Positions 1-7,874 of a stretch of DNA of 22,605 nucleotides are shown here, in pieces; the first letter of the stretch is position 1; every line of letters begins with the position of its first letter. Both the position numbers and the translations under genes were made by a program. The stretch is from the NCBI GenBank assembly GCA_900545725.1, contig URAI01000034.1:1-22605 (forward strand). Reading direction: 5' to 3'. The notes beneath the pieces are model-generated. The model did no database searches. It saw nothing but the letters and a program-made list of their open reading frames with translations, and was not told the DNA's origin. This DNA is from an uncultured Eubacterium sp. (lineage in GTDB: Bacteria > Bacillota > Clostridia > Lachnospirales > Lachnospiraceae).

Positions 1-1
1 G

Positions 2-58
2 GAAACACAGATCGAACGTGTGCTTCGTGGGGAAACCTGCAGCATGGCAGAAGATTAG
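2..58 (+). CDS. C-terminal end of an unidentified protein (partial)
   Basis: An open frame enters from the left edge and ends at a TAG at 56-58. Its last 18 residues end in RGETCSMAED, a hydrophilic mix that looks like a normal protein tail. A second frame (1-75) is also open but reads as an unusually basic, Cys/Trp-containing string, so I prefer this one. Too little is present to name a family. The hairpin at 132-161 lies about 70 bp downstream and could end this transcript. The choice of frame is uncertain. Confidence 0.4.
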   Translation, partial: ETQIERVLRGETCSMAED

Positions 59-131
59 ATTGCAAAAAGCGTTGAATAAAAAAGATTTGAATCTACTAAA
101 AAATCTGTAATTAAAATTAGAAAATAATCTG

Positions 132-161
132 CAACAGCCGGGGAAAATCTCCCGGTTGTTG
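132..161 (+). terminator. Stem-loop, possible terminator of the upstream gene
   Basis: Arms 132-142 and 151-161 pair over 11 bp (CAACAGCCGGG with CCCGGTTGTTG, one G-U) around an 8-nt loop. On the plus strand no clean U-tract follows, so termination efficiency is doubtful. The minus strand has a T-rich stretch after the stem. Placement after the partial left-edge gene and before a new promoter fits a terminator. Confidence 0.5.
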
Positions 162-211
162 TGATTGGAATAGAAAACATACATGTAGAAGATGCAATAA
201 AGTTTGACGTA

Positions 212-220
212 TGTTATACT
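212..220 (+). promoter_or_regulatory. Candidate extended -10 promoter for the 274 gene
   Basis: The sequence TGT followed by TATACT (215-220) matches an extended -10 element (TGn-TATAAT, one mismatch). No convincing -35 lies 17 bp upstream, as is usual for extended -10 promoters. A start near 227 would give a leader of about 45 nt with the purine-rich site GAAGGGAG at about 256-263 before the ATG. Confidence 0.4.
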
Positions 221-273
221 TATGAACGGTTAGCTAAATGAAACTATCTTTATAAGAAGGGAGCAGAAAGACG

Positions 274-1476
274 ATGGATAATCCGTTTGAATTTCATGAA
301 GAGGATGGAATTATTGCATGCGTTGGTGACAATGGAGGAACCACAGATGATGATATAAGAAATGGATTTAAACGTACAGTTGAGATCCTGATAAAGTCAT
401 TAAAAGTGAGTCAGGAAGTTGAAGATCTGTTAGTGTATCCGATTGTTTATAATGCAAGACATAGTATTGAATTATCTCTAAAAATTGTTATTAAGATGTT
501 ATGGGAACTGGAGAGAAAAAAGAAGATAAGTCACTCAGTTGAATTTATAGCAGAAAGAAAAAAGAAACTTCACACACATAATATTGAAGAACTATATAAA
601 ATGGCATGCGAGAATAAAAATATAGATAGAAGGGTTCCTGCATATTTTGAAAACATAGAAGATATGATTCAGTTTTATTATTTTGATGAAGAGGGAGATG
701 CTTTTAAATATGAATTAAATAAAGATGATCAACCGCATATGAAAAAAAATCAAATTTCTCATATAAGTATCGAATTATTAGAAACTGAATTTAAAGCAGT
801 AATGGAAAAATTTGATGACTTGATTTATTTTTTAGGAAGCTGTGTTGATGAATATTCGTTAGGGACATTTACAAAAAGTTTATCAAGAACTGATATAGGG
901 GAAATATCAAAAAAACTTCCGGTTTACGAAGAGTGGAGCACAGAAAAATTTAAAGAGGTCAAAGATCAAATTAAGCAGGAATATCAACTTGGAAGTAAAG
1001 AATTAACAGATGCCTTAAATTTAATCAAGAAACATAGATTGTTTTCAAGCAATATTGGTTGCGAAAGAATGTTTGGAACAATTACAGAAGATGAGTTGAA
1101 AGAGTATGCTTCATTAGTTAAATATTATTGTAAAAAAAATAAATCAAAAGAAAATATTGTTACAGAGGGGTATAAATTAGAAGAAGTACAACAGAATGCA
1201 GAGATTTTGCGAAAGTATTTATCGAGTATTTCAATGGAAACATTAAGAACTTTGTTATGTTTTTATGAAATGGGAAATAGCAACTTAGCAGTTGAAAAGC
1301 TGGAAGATACTTATAAGTATATAGTCGATAGTGCGTTTGATGAAATGTATATTATACGAAAATTGAAACAGAAAAATACATGTTTAAGAATTATCGTTGG
1401 AATGAAAAAGTGTGGTCAAGTGACATATGAAAAACAGTTACAGGCTGCATTGGAAGAAGAGAAAGTAGAACTCTAA
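274..1476 (+). CDS. Hypothetical protein with HEPN-like N-terminal pattern
   Basis: Function unknown; 400 aa, soluble, no signal peptide or membrane segment. Residues about 50-110 contain a pattern common in HEPN-like or Abi-associated proteins: YNARHSIELSLK (R62, H63, E66, L67, K70) in a predicted helix, then a Lys-rich stretch and HTHNIEELYK (about 101-110). I recognise the pattern only from general memory of such families, so the domain call is tentative. The rest is helical and rich in Lys/Glu with no motif I recognise. The start is supported by a purine-rich site (GAAGGGAG) 10-12 bp upstream. The gene is very AT-rich, with long A-runs, compared with the catabolic genes at 3-8 kb, and it sits directly before a 5'-truncated ABC ATPase. 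Both points suggest it arrived by insertion. It could be a defence or nuclease-type accessory protein, but nothing catalytic is visible. Confidence 0.8.
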   Translation: MDNPFEFHEEDGIIACVGDNGGTTDDDIRNGFKRTVEILIKSLKVSQEVEDLLVYPIVYNARHSIELSLKIVIKMLWELERKKKISHSVEFIAERKKKLHTHNIEELYKMACENKNIDRRVPAYFENIEDMIQFYYFDEEGDAFKYELNKDDQPHMKKNQISHISIELLETEFKAVMEKFDDLIYFLGSCVDEYSLGTFTKSLSRTDIGEISKKLPVYEEWSTEKFKEVKDQIKQEYQLGSKELTDALNLIKKHRLFSSNIGCERMFGTITEDELKEYASLVKYYCKKNKSKENIVTEGYKLEEVQQNAEILRKYLSSISMETLRTLLCFYEMGNSNLAVEKLEDTYKYIVDSAFDEMYIIRKLKQKNTCLRIIVGMKKCGQVTYEKQLQAALEEEKVEL

Positions 1477-1502
1477 TACTAGAAAATATACACAATACAC
1501 AG

Positions 1503-1997
1503 ATGTGCCTACCGTTAAAGCCAGTGCTTTCAAGGGATAGGAGAGGGCTACCTAATTTTATTGACGAGCCTACTACAGGACTTGATCCGCAGACAAGGCA
1601 ATTAATCTGGAATGTTATTAAGAAGCTTCAGAAAACAGAAAATATGACAGTGTTTCTGACTACACACTATATGGAAGAGGCTGCTAATGCCGGGTATGTT
1701 GTGATTCTTGACAAAGGAAGTATTGCAGCAGAAGGTACACCGTTTGAACTTAAAAATGCTTATGTGCAGGATATAGTATCTGTTTATGGCGTTTCTGAAA
1801 ATGAAATAAAGTCATTGAACAGAGAATATAAAAAAATCCGTGACGGATATCAGATAAAAGTAAGAAATACGAAAGAAGCAACGAAGCTTATTGTAGAACA
1901 TCAGGAGCTGTTTAGGGATTATGAGGTAGTAAAAGGCGGTATGGATGATGTATTTCTTGCAGTTACAGGAAAAAAGCTAGGAGGTGAACGCGGATGA
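1503..1997 (+). pseudogene. ABC transporter ATPase, 5'-truncated remnant
   Basis: The frame encodes the C-terminal part of an ABC-2-type exporter ATPase. From about residue 19 it reads FIDEPTTGLDPQTR (Walker B and D-loop), followed by the switch region FLTTHYMEEA and the usual C-terminal tail with ILDKGSIAAEGTP. Walker A, the Q-loop and a recognisable LSGGQ signature are missing, so it cannot bind ATP in the normal way. A full protein would be about 300 aa; only 164 codons remain. The ATG at 1503 has no ribosome binding site, and the first 18 codons do not resemble the family, although LSRDRRG might be a scrambled relic of the signature motif. The end overlaps the permease start by 4 bp (ATGA), the original operon arrangement. 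Coding similarity appears to begin around 1555-1560. Confidence 0.8.
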
Positions 1998-2902
1998 GAA
2001 CAGTATTGGCATTAATGAACAGAAACAGAAAATTATTTTTTAAAGATAAGGGCATGTTGTTTACATCAATGATTACACCAGTTATTCTTATTGTTTTATA
2101 TGCTACATTTCTTGCAAAGGCTTTCAAAGATTCTTTTACAGCAGCGATTCCGGATATGATTACGATTTCGGACAAACTTATTAATGGAACCGTGGCAGCA
2201 CAGCTGACAGCATCACTTATGGCAGTGAGCTGTATCACTGTAACATTCTGTGTGAATCTGACTATGGTGCAGGACAAGGCAAATGGAACAAGAAAGGATT
2301 TTAATGTTTCACCGGTTGGCAGTGGGAAAATTTATTTGGGATACTTTCTGTCAACAGTTGCTAATTCATTGATGGTCAATGGACTTGCGTTTGTATTATG
2401 TGTGGGATATCTGTTTAAAATGGGATGGTATATGAATGCAGCAGATGTATTATGGGTTTTATTTGATATGATATTGCTCGTCCTGTTTGGAAGTACGCTT
2501 TCAAGTATCATTAGCTTTCCGTTGACAACACAGGGACAGCTTTCGGCTGTAGGTACAATTGTCAGCGCAGGATATGGTTTTATATGTGGTGCTTATATGC
2601 CGATTTCAAATTTTGGTTCAGGTCTTCAGAAGGCACTGTCTTATCTTCCTAGTACATATGCCACTTCATTGATCAAGAATCATATGCTTCACGGAGTATT
2701 CATGGAGATGGAGAGAAAACATTATCCTGATGAAATGGTTGATGCAATAAGAGACACTCTTGATTGCAATCCGGTATTTCATGGAAATGTGGTAAACGTA
2801 AATCAGATGATTGGCATTATGCTGGGAAGTATAGCTGTATTTGGAATTATTTATTATTTTGTTACATTGCTGTCAGAGGGTAAAGGCAGGAAAAACAGAT
2901 GA
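1994..2902 (+). CDS. ABC-2 type transporter permease
   Basis: A 302-aa integral membrane protein of the ABC-2 permease family. A short basic N-terminus (MNRNRKLFFKDK) precedes a first membrane helix (about 20-42), followed by a large loop and a cluster of helices (about 65-90, 108-135, 145-170, 180-205). A final helix lies at about 273-295 before a basic tail (EGKGRKNR). This is the usual layout for half-size drug or lipid exporters. The start is fixed by AGGAGGTGAA at 1979-1988 and by overlap with the upstream stop codon. Its cognate ATPase gene immediately upstream is truncated, so unless another ATPase serves it the transporter is probably inactive. The permease itself looks complete, with no frameshift visible. 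The substrate is unknown. Confidence 0.88.
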   Translation: MRTVLALMNRNRKLFFKDKGMLFTSMITPVILIVLYATFLAKAFKDSFTAAIPDMITISDKLINGTVAAQLTASLMAVSCITVTFCVNLTMVQDKANGTRKDFNVSPVGSGKIYLGYFLSTVANSLMVNGLAFVLCVGYLFKMGWYMNAADVLWVLFDMILLVLFGSTLSSIISFPLTTQGQLSAVGTIVSAGYGFICGAYMPISNFGSGLQKALSYLPSTYATSLIKNHMLHGVFMEMERKHYPDEMVDAIRDTLDCNPVFHGNVVNVNQMIGIMLGSIAVFGIIYYFVTLLSEGKGRKNR

Positions 2903-3088
2903 AGCATCACTTAATAACTTATATACAGCTTATGTAACAGATTAAATAAAATGGATAATAAAGTAATAAAAATGTACAATATAATGCACAAATATAATTA
3001 TTATTATATACAATTTTAAATAAAAAATTCTGCAAACGCTTGAAAATACTGGGATAAGACAGAAATATTTAATCTAATTAATTTGGAG

Positions 3089-3117
3089 TTGACATTATAT
3101 ATTAAACAGAATAATAT
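3089..3117 (+). promoter_or_regulatory. Sigma-A-type promoter upstream of the aminotransferase
   Basis: A perfect TTGACA at 3089-3094 is followed after 17 bp by TAATAT at 3112-3117 (4 of 6 to TATAAT). A start near 3124 would place the terminator hairpin at 3145-3188 inside the leader. The -35 is excellent and the -10 moderate. Confidence 0.6.
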
Positions 3118-3144
3118 AAAGTTGTACAAAATAATAAACGATTT

Positions 3145-3188
3145 AAAGAGCAAAGGAGCTTACAGGTGAAGCACTTTGCTCTTTTTTT
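3145..3188 (+). terminator. Intrinsic terminator in the aminotransferase leader (possible attenuator)
   Basis: Arms 3145-3155 (AAAGAGCAAAG) and 3174-3184 pair perfectly over 11 bp and run into a 7-T tract at 3182-3188. The 18-nt loop holds a secondary 4-bp pairing (GCTT 3158-3161 with AAGC 3169-3172). It lies downstream of the promoter at 3089 and 29 bp before the aminotransferase ATG. It therefore acts either as an attenuator for that gene, as the end of a short RNA of about 65 nt, or as the terminator of the ABC operon. Confidence 0.75.
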
Positions 3189-3204
3189 GTTAATCATAAA
3201 ATAG
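3166..3204 (+). CDS. Candidate 12-aa leader peptide overlapping the terminator
   Basis: A GTG codon at 3166 lies 7 bp after AAAGGAG (3152-3158) and opens a frame reading MKHFALFLLIIK that stops at TAG 3202-3204, inside the ribosome binding site of the aminotransferase. Translation would run through the right arm of the terminator stem and its T-tract. The Phe/Leu codons are partly forced by the T-run, so this may be chance. If real, it would couple translation to termination. Confidence 0.3.
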   Translation: MKHFALFLLIIK

Positions 3205-3217
3205 GAGGATTAATATT

Positions 3218-4432
3218 ATGAAATTGAAAGACACAGGATTAACAGCACAGGATATTAAGGATAAAGTTAAAAAGTATATGATTGAAACTTATGAACGTTT
3301 TGATTTTCTTGCAGAAACAGCAGAAGGTATGTATCTGTATGATGAGAATGGAACACCTTACCTTGACTTTTATGCAGGTATTGCAGTTAATAATGCAGGA
3401 AGCAGAAATCCAAAGGTTGTAGCAGCAGTTAAAGACCAGGTAGATGATATTATGCATACATTTAATTATCCATACACAATTCCTCAGGCATTACTTGCCG
3501 AGAAGGTATGCAATACGATTGGTATGGATAAGATATTCTTTCAGAACTCAGGTACAGAAGCTAATGAAGCTATGATTAAAATGGCACGAAAATATGGTAT
3601 TGAAAAATATGGCCCAAACAGATATCACATAGTAACAGCAAAGGATGGTTTCCATGGAAGAACATTTGGTGCCATGTCTGCAACAGGTCAGCCGGGAAAT
3701 GGATGTCAGGTAGGATTCGGACCTATGACATATGGATTTTCGTATGCTCCATATAATGACCTTAAGGCTTTTAAAGATGCATGTACAGAAAATACTATAG
3801 CAATTATGATAGAGCCGGTACAGGGAGAAGGAGGCGTACATCCTGCAACACAGGAATTTATGAAGGGACTTCGTGAATTCTGTGATGAAAAGGGAATGCT
3901 GCTTTTAATTGATGAAGTACAGACAGGATGGTGCAGAACCGGTTCTGTCATGTCTTATATGAATTATGGTATTAAGCCGGATATTGTATCAATGGCAAAA
4001 GGCCTTGGCGGAGGAATGCCAATTGGTGCAATTTGTGCAACAGAAGAGGTATCTAAAGCATTTTCAGCCGGTTCACATGGAACAACATTTGGAGGCCATG
4101 CGGTATGCTGTGCAGCAGCACTTGCAGAGGTTAATGAGCTGCTTGATAGAGATCTTGCAGGAAATGCAAAGGAAGTTGGAGATTATTTTACATCTCTGCT
4201 TGAAAAGCTGCCTCATGTAAAGGAAGTAAGGCATCAGGGTCTTCTTGTTGGCGTTGAATTTGATGATACTATTTCAGGTGTTGATGTAAAGCATGGCGCA
4301 TTTGACAGAAAGCTGCTTATTACTGCAATAGGAGCACATATAATCCGTATGGTTCCTCCACTTATTGTAAATAAGGAAGAATGTGATAAGGCTTTTGAAA
4401 TATTAAATGAAACTGTAAAATCGTTATCATAG
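3218..4432 (+). CDS. Class III PLP-dependent aminotransferase (ArgD/omega-aminotransferase-like)
   Basis: A fold-type I, class III aminotransferase of 404 aa, the full family length. It should move an amino group from an omega-amino compound or N-acetylornithine to 2-oxoglutarate or pyruvate in the cytoplasm. Visible landmarks are SGTEAN (111-116) for PLP phosphate binding, FHGRT (145-149), EPVQGEGG (199-206), the PLP-binding Asp in IDEVQTG (D232), the Schiff-base Lys in SMAKGLGGG (K261), TTFGG (289-293) and the substrate Arg in RMVPPL (R377). The body most resembles acetylornithine aminotransferases. However, it sits with an amino-acid permease, an iron alcohol dehydrogenase and a PuuR-like regulator rather than arginine genes, which points to catabolism of GABA, beta-alanine, taurine, 5-aminovalerate or a similar amine. 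AGGAGG at 3203-3208 fixes the start. W238 after EVQTG is unusual for the family. Confidence 0.9.
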   Translation: MKLKDTGLTAQDIKDKVKKYMIETYERFDFLAETAEGMYLYDENGTPYLDFYAGIAVNNAGSRNPKVVAAVKDQVDDIMHTFNYPYTIPQALLAEKVCNTIGMDKIFFQNSGTEANEAMIKMARKYGIEKYGPNRYHIVTAKDGFHGRTFGAMSATGQPGNGCQVGFGPMTYGFSYAPYNDLKAFKDACTENTIAIMIEPVQGEGGVHPATQEFMKGLREFCDEKGMLLLIDEVQTGWCRTGSVMSYMNYGIKPDIVSMAKGLGGGMPIGAICATEEVSKAFSAGSHGTTFGGHAVCCAAALAEVNELLDRDLAGNAKEVGDYFTSLLEKLPHVKEVRHQGLLVGVEFDDTISGVDVKHGAFDRKLLITAIGAHIIRMVPPLIVNKEECDKAFEILNETVKSLS

Positions 4433-4441
4433 CATTTGAAG

Positions 4442-4477
4442 AAAAGGGCGCGACGATGTGTTTCGTACGCCCTTTTT
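4442..4477 (+). terminator. Hairpin terminator after the aminotransferase
   Basis: AAAAGGGCG (4442-4450) pairs with CGCCCTTTT (4468-4476), with an inner ACG/CGT pairing in the loop. A T-run at 4473-4477 overlaps the right arm. The short U-tract and the closely following operon suggest partial read-through, which would set a lower level for the downstream genes. Confidence 0.65.
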
Positions 4478-4511
4478 CAGTAAATATAATGAAGAAAAGG
4501 GGATAAAGCAA

Positions 4512-5147
4512 ATGGCACATCTTGTTATAACTATAGGATGCGAATACGGTGCAAAAGGAAATCAGATTGGTAAAAAAGTGGCAGATAATCTCGGAATAAA
4601 ATTCTATGATCGTGAGACGGTTGATGAAATTATCAAAGAAGTAGGAATTCCAAAAGAAATAATGGAAAAAGTTGAAGAGGGAATCACAATTGCCGGAAAA
4701 GGCGCAGAGGGTGATGTAAGAGGTTCGTTTTCAAAATATGCTGATCTGACGGAGCGTGCCATTCATGTCCAGAAAACAATTATCAGAAAGCTGTCCGACC
4801 GCGAATCATGTGTGATAATAGGTCGTTCTGCTGATTATATTTTAAAGGAGCATAAGCCAATTCTCAGGGTATTCATCTATGCCCCTGATGAGGTAAGAAT
4901 TAAAAATGTTATGGAAAGCCATAGCATGTCAGAGGATGATGCAAGGCTTTTTATCATTGAAAAAGATAAGCGCTATCACAAGCGTCACATGGCATTGACC
5001 GGAAGCAACCGTGGTGACCGCCATCGCAGGGATATGCTTATCGACAGCAGTCTCTTAGGAGTTGATGGAACTGCAGGACTGATAGAAAATGTTGCAAAAA
5101 TACTTATGGAAAAGGAGGAGGCAAGCCATGGAAAAGAAGAAATCTGA
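4512..5147 (+). CDS. Cytidylate-kinase-like family protein
   Basis: A 211-aa P-loop protein of the cytidylate-kinase-like family (Pfam Cytidylate_kin2), of unknown physiological role. The N-terminus reads ITIGCEYGAKGNQIGKK (about 6-22), the family's variant P-loop, followed by LGIKFYDRETV. A second conserved block is CVIIGRSADYIL (100-111), then RVFIYAP with an Arg/Lys-rich lid (about 151-173). I chose the ATG at 4512 over an upstream one at 4458. The upstream start would lie inside the terminator hairpin, whereas 4512 has AAAAGGGGA about 8 bp ahead and gives the normal family N-terminus. The last 20 bases overlap the permease start, so the two are probably translationally coupled. A nucleotide-kinase fold in a transport/catabolism operon is odd. 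It may phosphorylate a small molecule or act as a regulator. Confidence 0.85.
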   Translation: MAHLVITIGCEYGAKGNQIGKKVADNLGIKFYDRETVDEIIKEVGIPKEIMEKVEEGITIAGKGAEGDVRGSFSKYADLTERAIHVQKTIIRKLSDRESCVIIGRSADYILKEHKPILRVFIYAPDEVRIKNVMESHSMSEDDARLFIIEKDKRYHKRHMALTGSNRGDRHRRDMLIDSSLLGVDGTAGLIENVAKILMEKEEASHGKEEI

Positions 5148-6651
5148 ATTTGATAAAGTGCTTGGCGCATGGGATATCCTGGTAATCGCATTTGGCGCTA
5201 TGATAGGCTGGGGCTGGGTTGTTTCAACCGGAAGCTGGATTGAAAAAGGTGGAGTTATTGGTGCGGCGCTGGGATTCATTATTGGCGGAATCATGATATT
5301 CTTCGTAGGCATGACATACGCAGAACTTACAGCAGCAATGCCACAGTGCGGCGGTGAGCATGTATTTAGTTACCGCGCAATGGGCGCAGTAGGTTCATTC
5401 ATATGTACATGGATGATTGTACTTGGATATGTCAGTGTAGCATGTTTTGAGGCATGTGCATTTCCAACAATCATCACTTATCTGTGGCCAGGTTTCCTTA
5501 AAGGATACCTGTATACGGTTGCAGGCTTTGATATCTATGCATCATGGCTTATCGTAGCGATAGTACTTGCATTTATAATTATGGTGATTAATATCCTCGG
5601 TGCTAAGACAGCGGCTATATTACAGACAATTCTTACGTGTATTATCGGTGGTGCCGGAATCCTGCTTATAGTTGCATCAATAATCAATGGTTCTGTTGAT
5701 AATATGAGCGGTCAGATGTTTGCAAGCTCTAATTCAGGGGTCAATATCAAGGCAATTATTGGTGTTGCATCATTATCACCATTCTATTTTATTGGTTTCG
5801 ATGTAATACCGCAGGCGGCAGAGGAAATTAATGTTCCTGCAAAGAAGATTGGTAAAATCCTTATCCTGTCAGTGGTTCTGGCTGTAATTTTCTATGCACT
5901 GATTATCATTGCAGTTGGTTTTGTTATGAACCCACAGGCAATCAGCGATTCACAGAATGCAACAGGGCTTGTTACAGCAGATGCGATGGCAGCAGCATTT
6001 AATACTAAGATAATGGCTAAGGTAATTATAGTCGGCGGTATGTGCGGTATTGTCACATCATGGAATTCATTCCTTCTTGGTGGTTCGCGTGCAATGTATT
6101 CTATGGCGGAATCATATATGATTCCTAAGTTCTTTGCTAAGCTGCATCCGAAGTACAAGACACCTGTAAATGCACTTATCCTTATAGGAATACTTACAAT
6201 GCTGGCGCCTTTTGCCGGCAGAAAAATGCTTGTATGGATTAGTGATGCCGGTAATTTTGGCTGCTGTGTTGCATACTGCATGGTTGCTCTTTCATTCATA
6301 ATCTTAAGAAAGAAAGAGCCTGATATGCCAAGACCATACAAGGTTCCTGCATACAGATTTTTCGGAATTATGGCAGTTATCATGTCGGGCTTTATGGTTG
6401 CAATGTACTGCATTCCGGGAAGCGGCGGAACACTTATTGTGCAGGAATGGGGAATTGTATTTGCCTGGTGTGCATTAGGAGTGGTATTCTACATATTTTG
6501 TAAAAATAAATATCAGGATTCATTTGGTATTCTTGTTGAGCTTATATCTGACGAGGACGCAGCTTCTCTTATGCCAGAGGCTGACGAGCCTGAGCTTGAT
6601 AAGGCTATTGATGAAGCAATTGATCGTGTACTGGCAAGGAAAGCCGGTTAA
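5128..6651 (+). CDS. APC-family amino acid/amine permease
   Basis: A 507-aa integral membrane transporter of the amino acid-polyamine-organocation superfamily, with about 12 hydrophobic segments spread along its length. The first membrane helix carries the APC signature GAMIGWGWVVSTGSW, where the broken helix binds substrate. It is followed by EKGGVIGA and MTYAELTAAMPQCGGEHVFS, typical of TM1-TM3. The region SPFYFIGFDVIPQAAEEINVP is the TM6 to loop motif of the family. The hydrophilic tail (from about 470) is acidic (SDEDAASLMPEADEPELD). The start at 5128 is set by AAAGGAGG at 5111-5118; the in-frame ATG at 5089 would add 13 basic residues and lacks a site. It presumably imports the amine used by the aminotransferase, but an exchanger role is possible. 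Confidence 0.9.
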   Translation: MEKKKSEFDKVLGAWDILVIAFGAMIGWGWVVSTGSWIEKGGVIGAALGFIIGGIMIFFVGMTYAELTAAMPQCGGEHVFSYRAMGAVGSFICTWMIVLGYVSVACFEACAFPTIITYLWPGFLKGYLYTVAGFDIYASWLIVAIVLAFIIMVINILGAKTAAILQTILTCIIGGAGILLIVASIINGSVDNMSGQMFASSNSGVNIKAIIGVASLSPFYFIGFDVIPQAAEEINVPAKKIGKILILSVVLAVIFYALIIIAVGFVMNPQAISDSQNATGLVTADAMAAAFNTKIMAKVIIVGGMCGIVTSWNSFLLGGSRAMYSMAESYMIPKFFAKLHPKYKTPVNALILIGILTMLAPFAGRKMLVWISDAGNFGCCVAYCMVALSFIILRKKEPDMPRPYKVPAYRFFGIMAVIMSGFMVAMYCIPGSGGTLIVQEWGIVFAWCALGVVFYIFCKNKYQDSFGILVELISDEDAASLMPEADEPELDKAIDEAIDRVLARKAG

Positions 6652-6671
6652 TCAGAAAGGAAGTATTATCT

Positions 6672-7856
6672 ATGCAAATGTTTAATTTTTCAGTACCACA
6701 GGACATAACAGTAGGAAAGGGCAGCCTTACTAAGCTGCCTGAGATAGCCGAAAAGCTCGGAGGAACACATGCACTTATTATTTCAGGTCCACATATTGAA
6801 AAAATGGGACTTGTGAAGAAAGCAGCAGATTATCTGGAGTCAGTAAACGTGATTGTAGATACATTTACAGATATTGAAGCTAATCCATCAGTCACAACAG
6901 TTGAAAAGGCAGCAGATAAATTCAGGGAATCCGGAGCTGATTTTATAGTGGCATTTGGCGGAGGATCTCCAATGGATGTTGCAAAAGCAGTGGGAATTGT
7001 AGCCAGATATGGAGGAAGTATAACTGATTATGAAGGTGCACATAAGGTTCCCGGACCGATTATTCCTCTGATTGCTATACCAACAACAGCGGGAACAGGT
7101 TCTGAGGTAACAGCATTTTCTGTAATTACTGATCACAGTAGAAATTATAAACTTACTGTTTTCAGCTATGAAATACTTCCTAAATATGCTATTCTTGACG
7201 CAGAACTTATTACAACAGCACCTGAAAGTGTTGCTGCTGCCTGCGGCATTGATGCATTTATTCATGCGGAGGAAGCGTACATTTCAACTGCTGCTTCACC
7301 ATTTTCGGATGCGATGGCTGAAAAAGCAATGTATTTGATTGGCAGGAATATCAGAAGATTTGTGGCAAATAGAAAAGACATCGAGGCTGCAGAAGCCATG
7401 ATGACGGGTTCATTATTTGCAGGAATTGCGTTTTCATTTGCAAGGCTTGGAAATGTTCATGCCATGAGTCATCCGGTCAGTGCATTTTTTGATGTTCCGC
7501 ATGGTATTGCAAATGCGGTTCTGCTTCCGGTAATAGTTGAATACAATGCTTTGGCTGATCATGGTAAATATCGGACAATATACAACGATATAAGTCCGGT
7601 TCAGGTGAATGAAGAAGAATTTAAACCAGCTATGCTTGTGGATGCAATAAAAGAGTTATGCTCAGATATCGGAATTCCAGAAAATCTTACTGTTGCGATT
7701 AACAATGCAGCTAAGAATGGTATAATATCAAAGGATGAAATAGAAAATAAAATTGAAGCAATGGCGCAGGATGCTATGAAAAGTGGAAATATTGCAGTTA
7801 ATCCAAGGGCTTCCAGTCAATGCGATATAGAAAGGCTTTATAGAAAGGCATTATAA
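6672..7856 (+). CDS. Iron-containing alcohol dehydrogenase
   Basis: A 394-aa group III (iron-dependent) alcohol dehydrogenase, expected to reduce an aldehyde with NAD(P)H in the cytoplasm. The N-terminal nucleotide-binding half carries VAFGGGSPMDVAKA (GGGSPMD at 96-102) and IAIPTTAGTGSEVT (134-147). The C-terminal metal domain shows the four expected ligands: D194 and H198 in GIDAFIHAEEAY, H263 in NVHAMSHP and H277 in DVPHGIANA, plus H267. Length and motifs are complete. A purine-rich site (AAAGGAAG) about 10 bp ahead supports the start, 20 bp after the permease and 18 bp before the regulator. In this context the likely substrate is the semialdehyde made by the aminotransferase (succinic, malonic or glutaric semialdehyde, or sulfoacetaldehyde), reduced to dispose of electrons. 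Confidence 0.92.
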   Translation: MQMFNFSVPQDITVGKGSLTKLPEIAEKLGGTHALIISGPHIEKMGLVKKAADYLESVNVIVDTFTDIEANPSVTTVEKAADKFRESGADFIVAFGGGSPMDVAKAVGIVARYGGSITDYEGAHKVPGPIIPLIAIPTTAGTGSEVTAFSVITDHSRNYKLTVFSYEILPKYAILDAELITTAPESVAAACGIDAFIHAEEAYISTAASPFSDAMAEKAMYLIGRNIRRFVANRKDIEAAEAMMTGSLFAGIAFSFARLGNVHAMSHPVSAFFDVPHGIANAVLLPVIVEYNALADHGKYRTIYNDISPVQVNEEEFKPAMLVDAIKELCSDIGIPENLTVAINNAAKNGIISKDEIENKIEAMAQDAMKSGNIAVNPRASSQCDIERLYRKAL

Positions 7857-7874
7857 TTAAGTGAGGAATTAATT

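Larger units (their letters stand above)
2903..3217. other. AT-rich intergenic region with promoter and leader
   Basis: These 315 bp between the ABC permease and the aminotransferase hold no convincing gene apart from a possible 12-codon leader peptide. The first 180 bp are very AT-rich without clear signals. The last 130 bp contain the promoter (3089-3117), the terminator hairpin (3145-3188) and the ribosome binding site of the aminotransferase. Confidence 0.7.

Noticed and set aside
3966..4220. 84-codon plus-strand frame inside the aminotransferase
   Set aside because: It is an out-of-frame shadow of a gene with complete, conserved motifs; no independent start signal.
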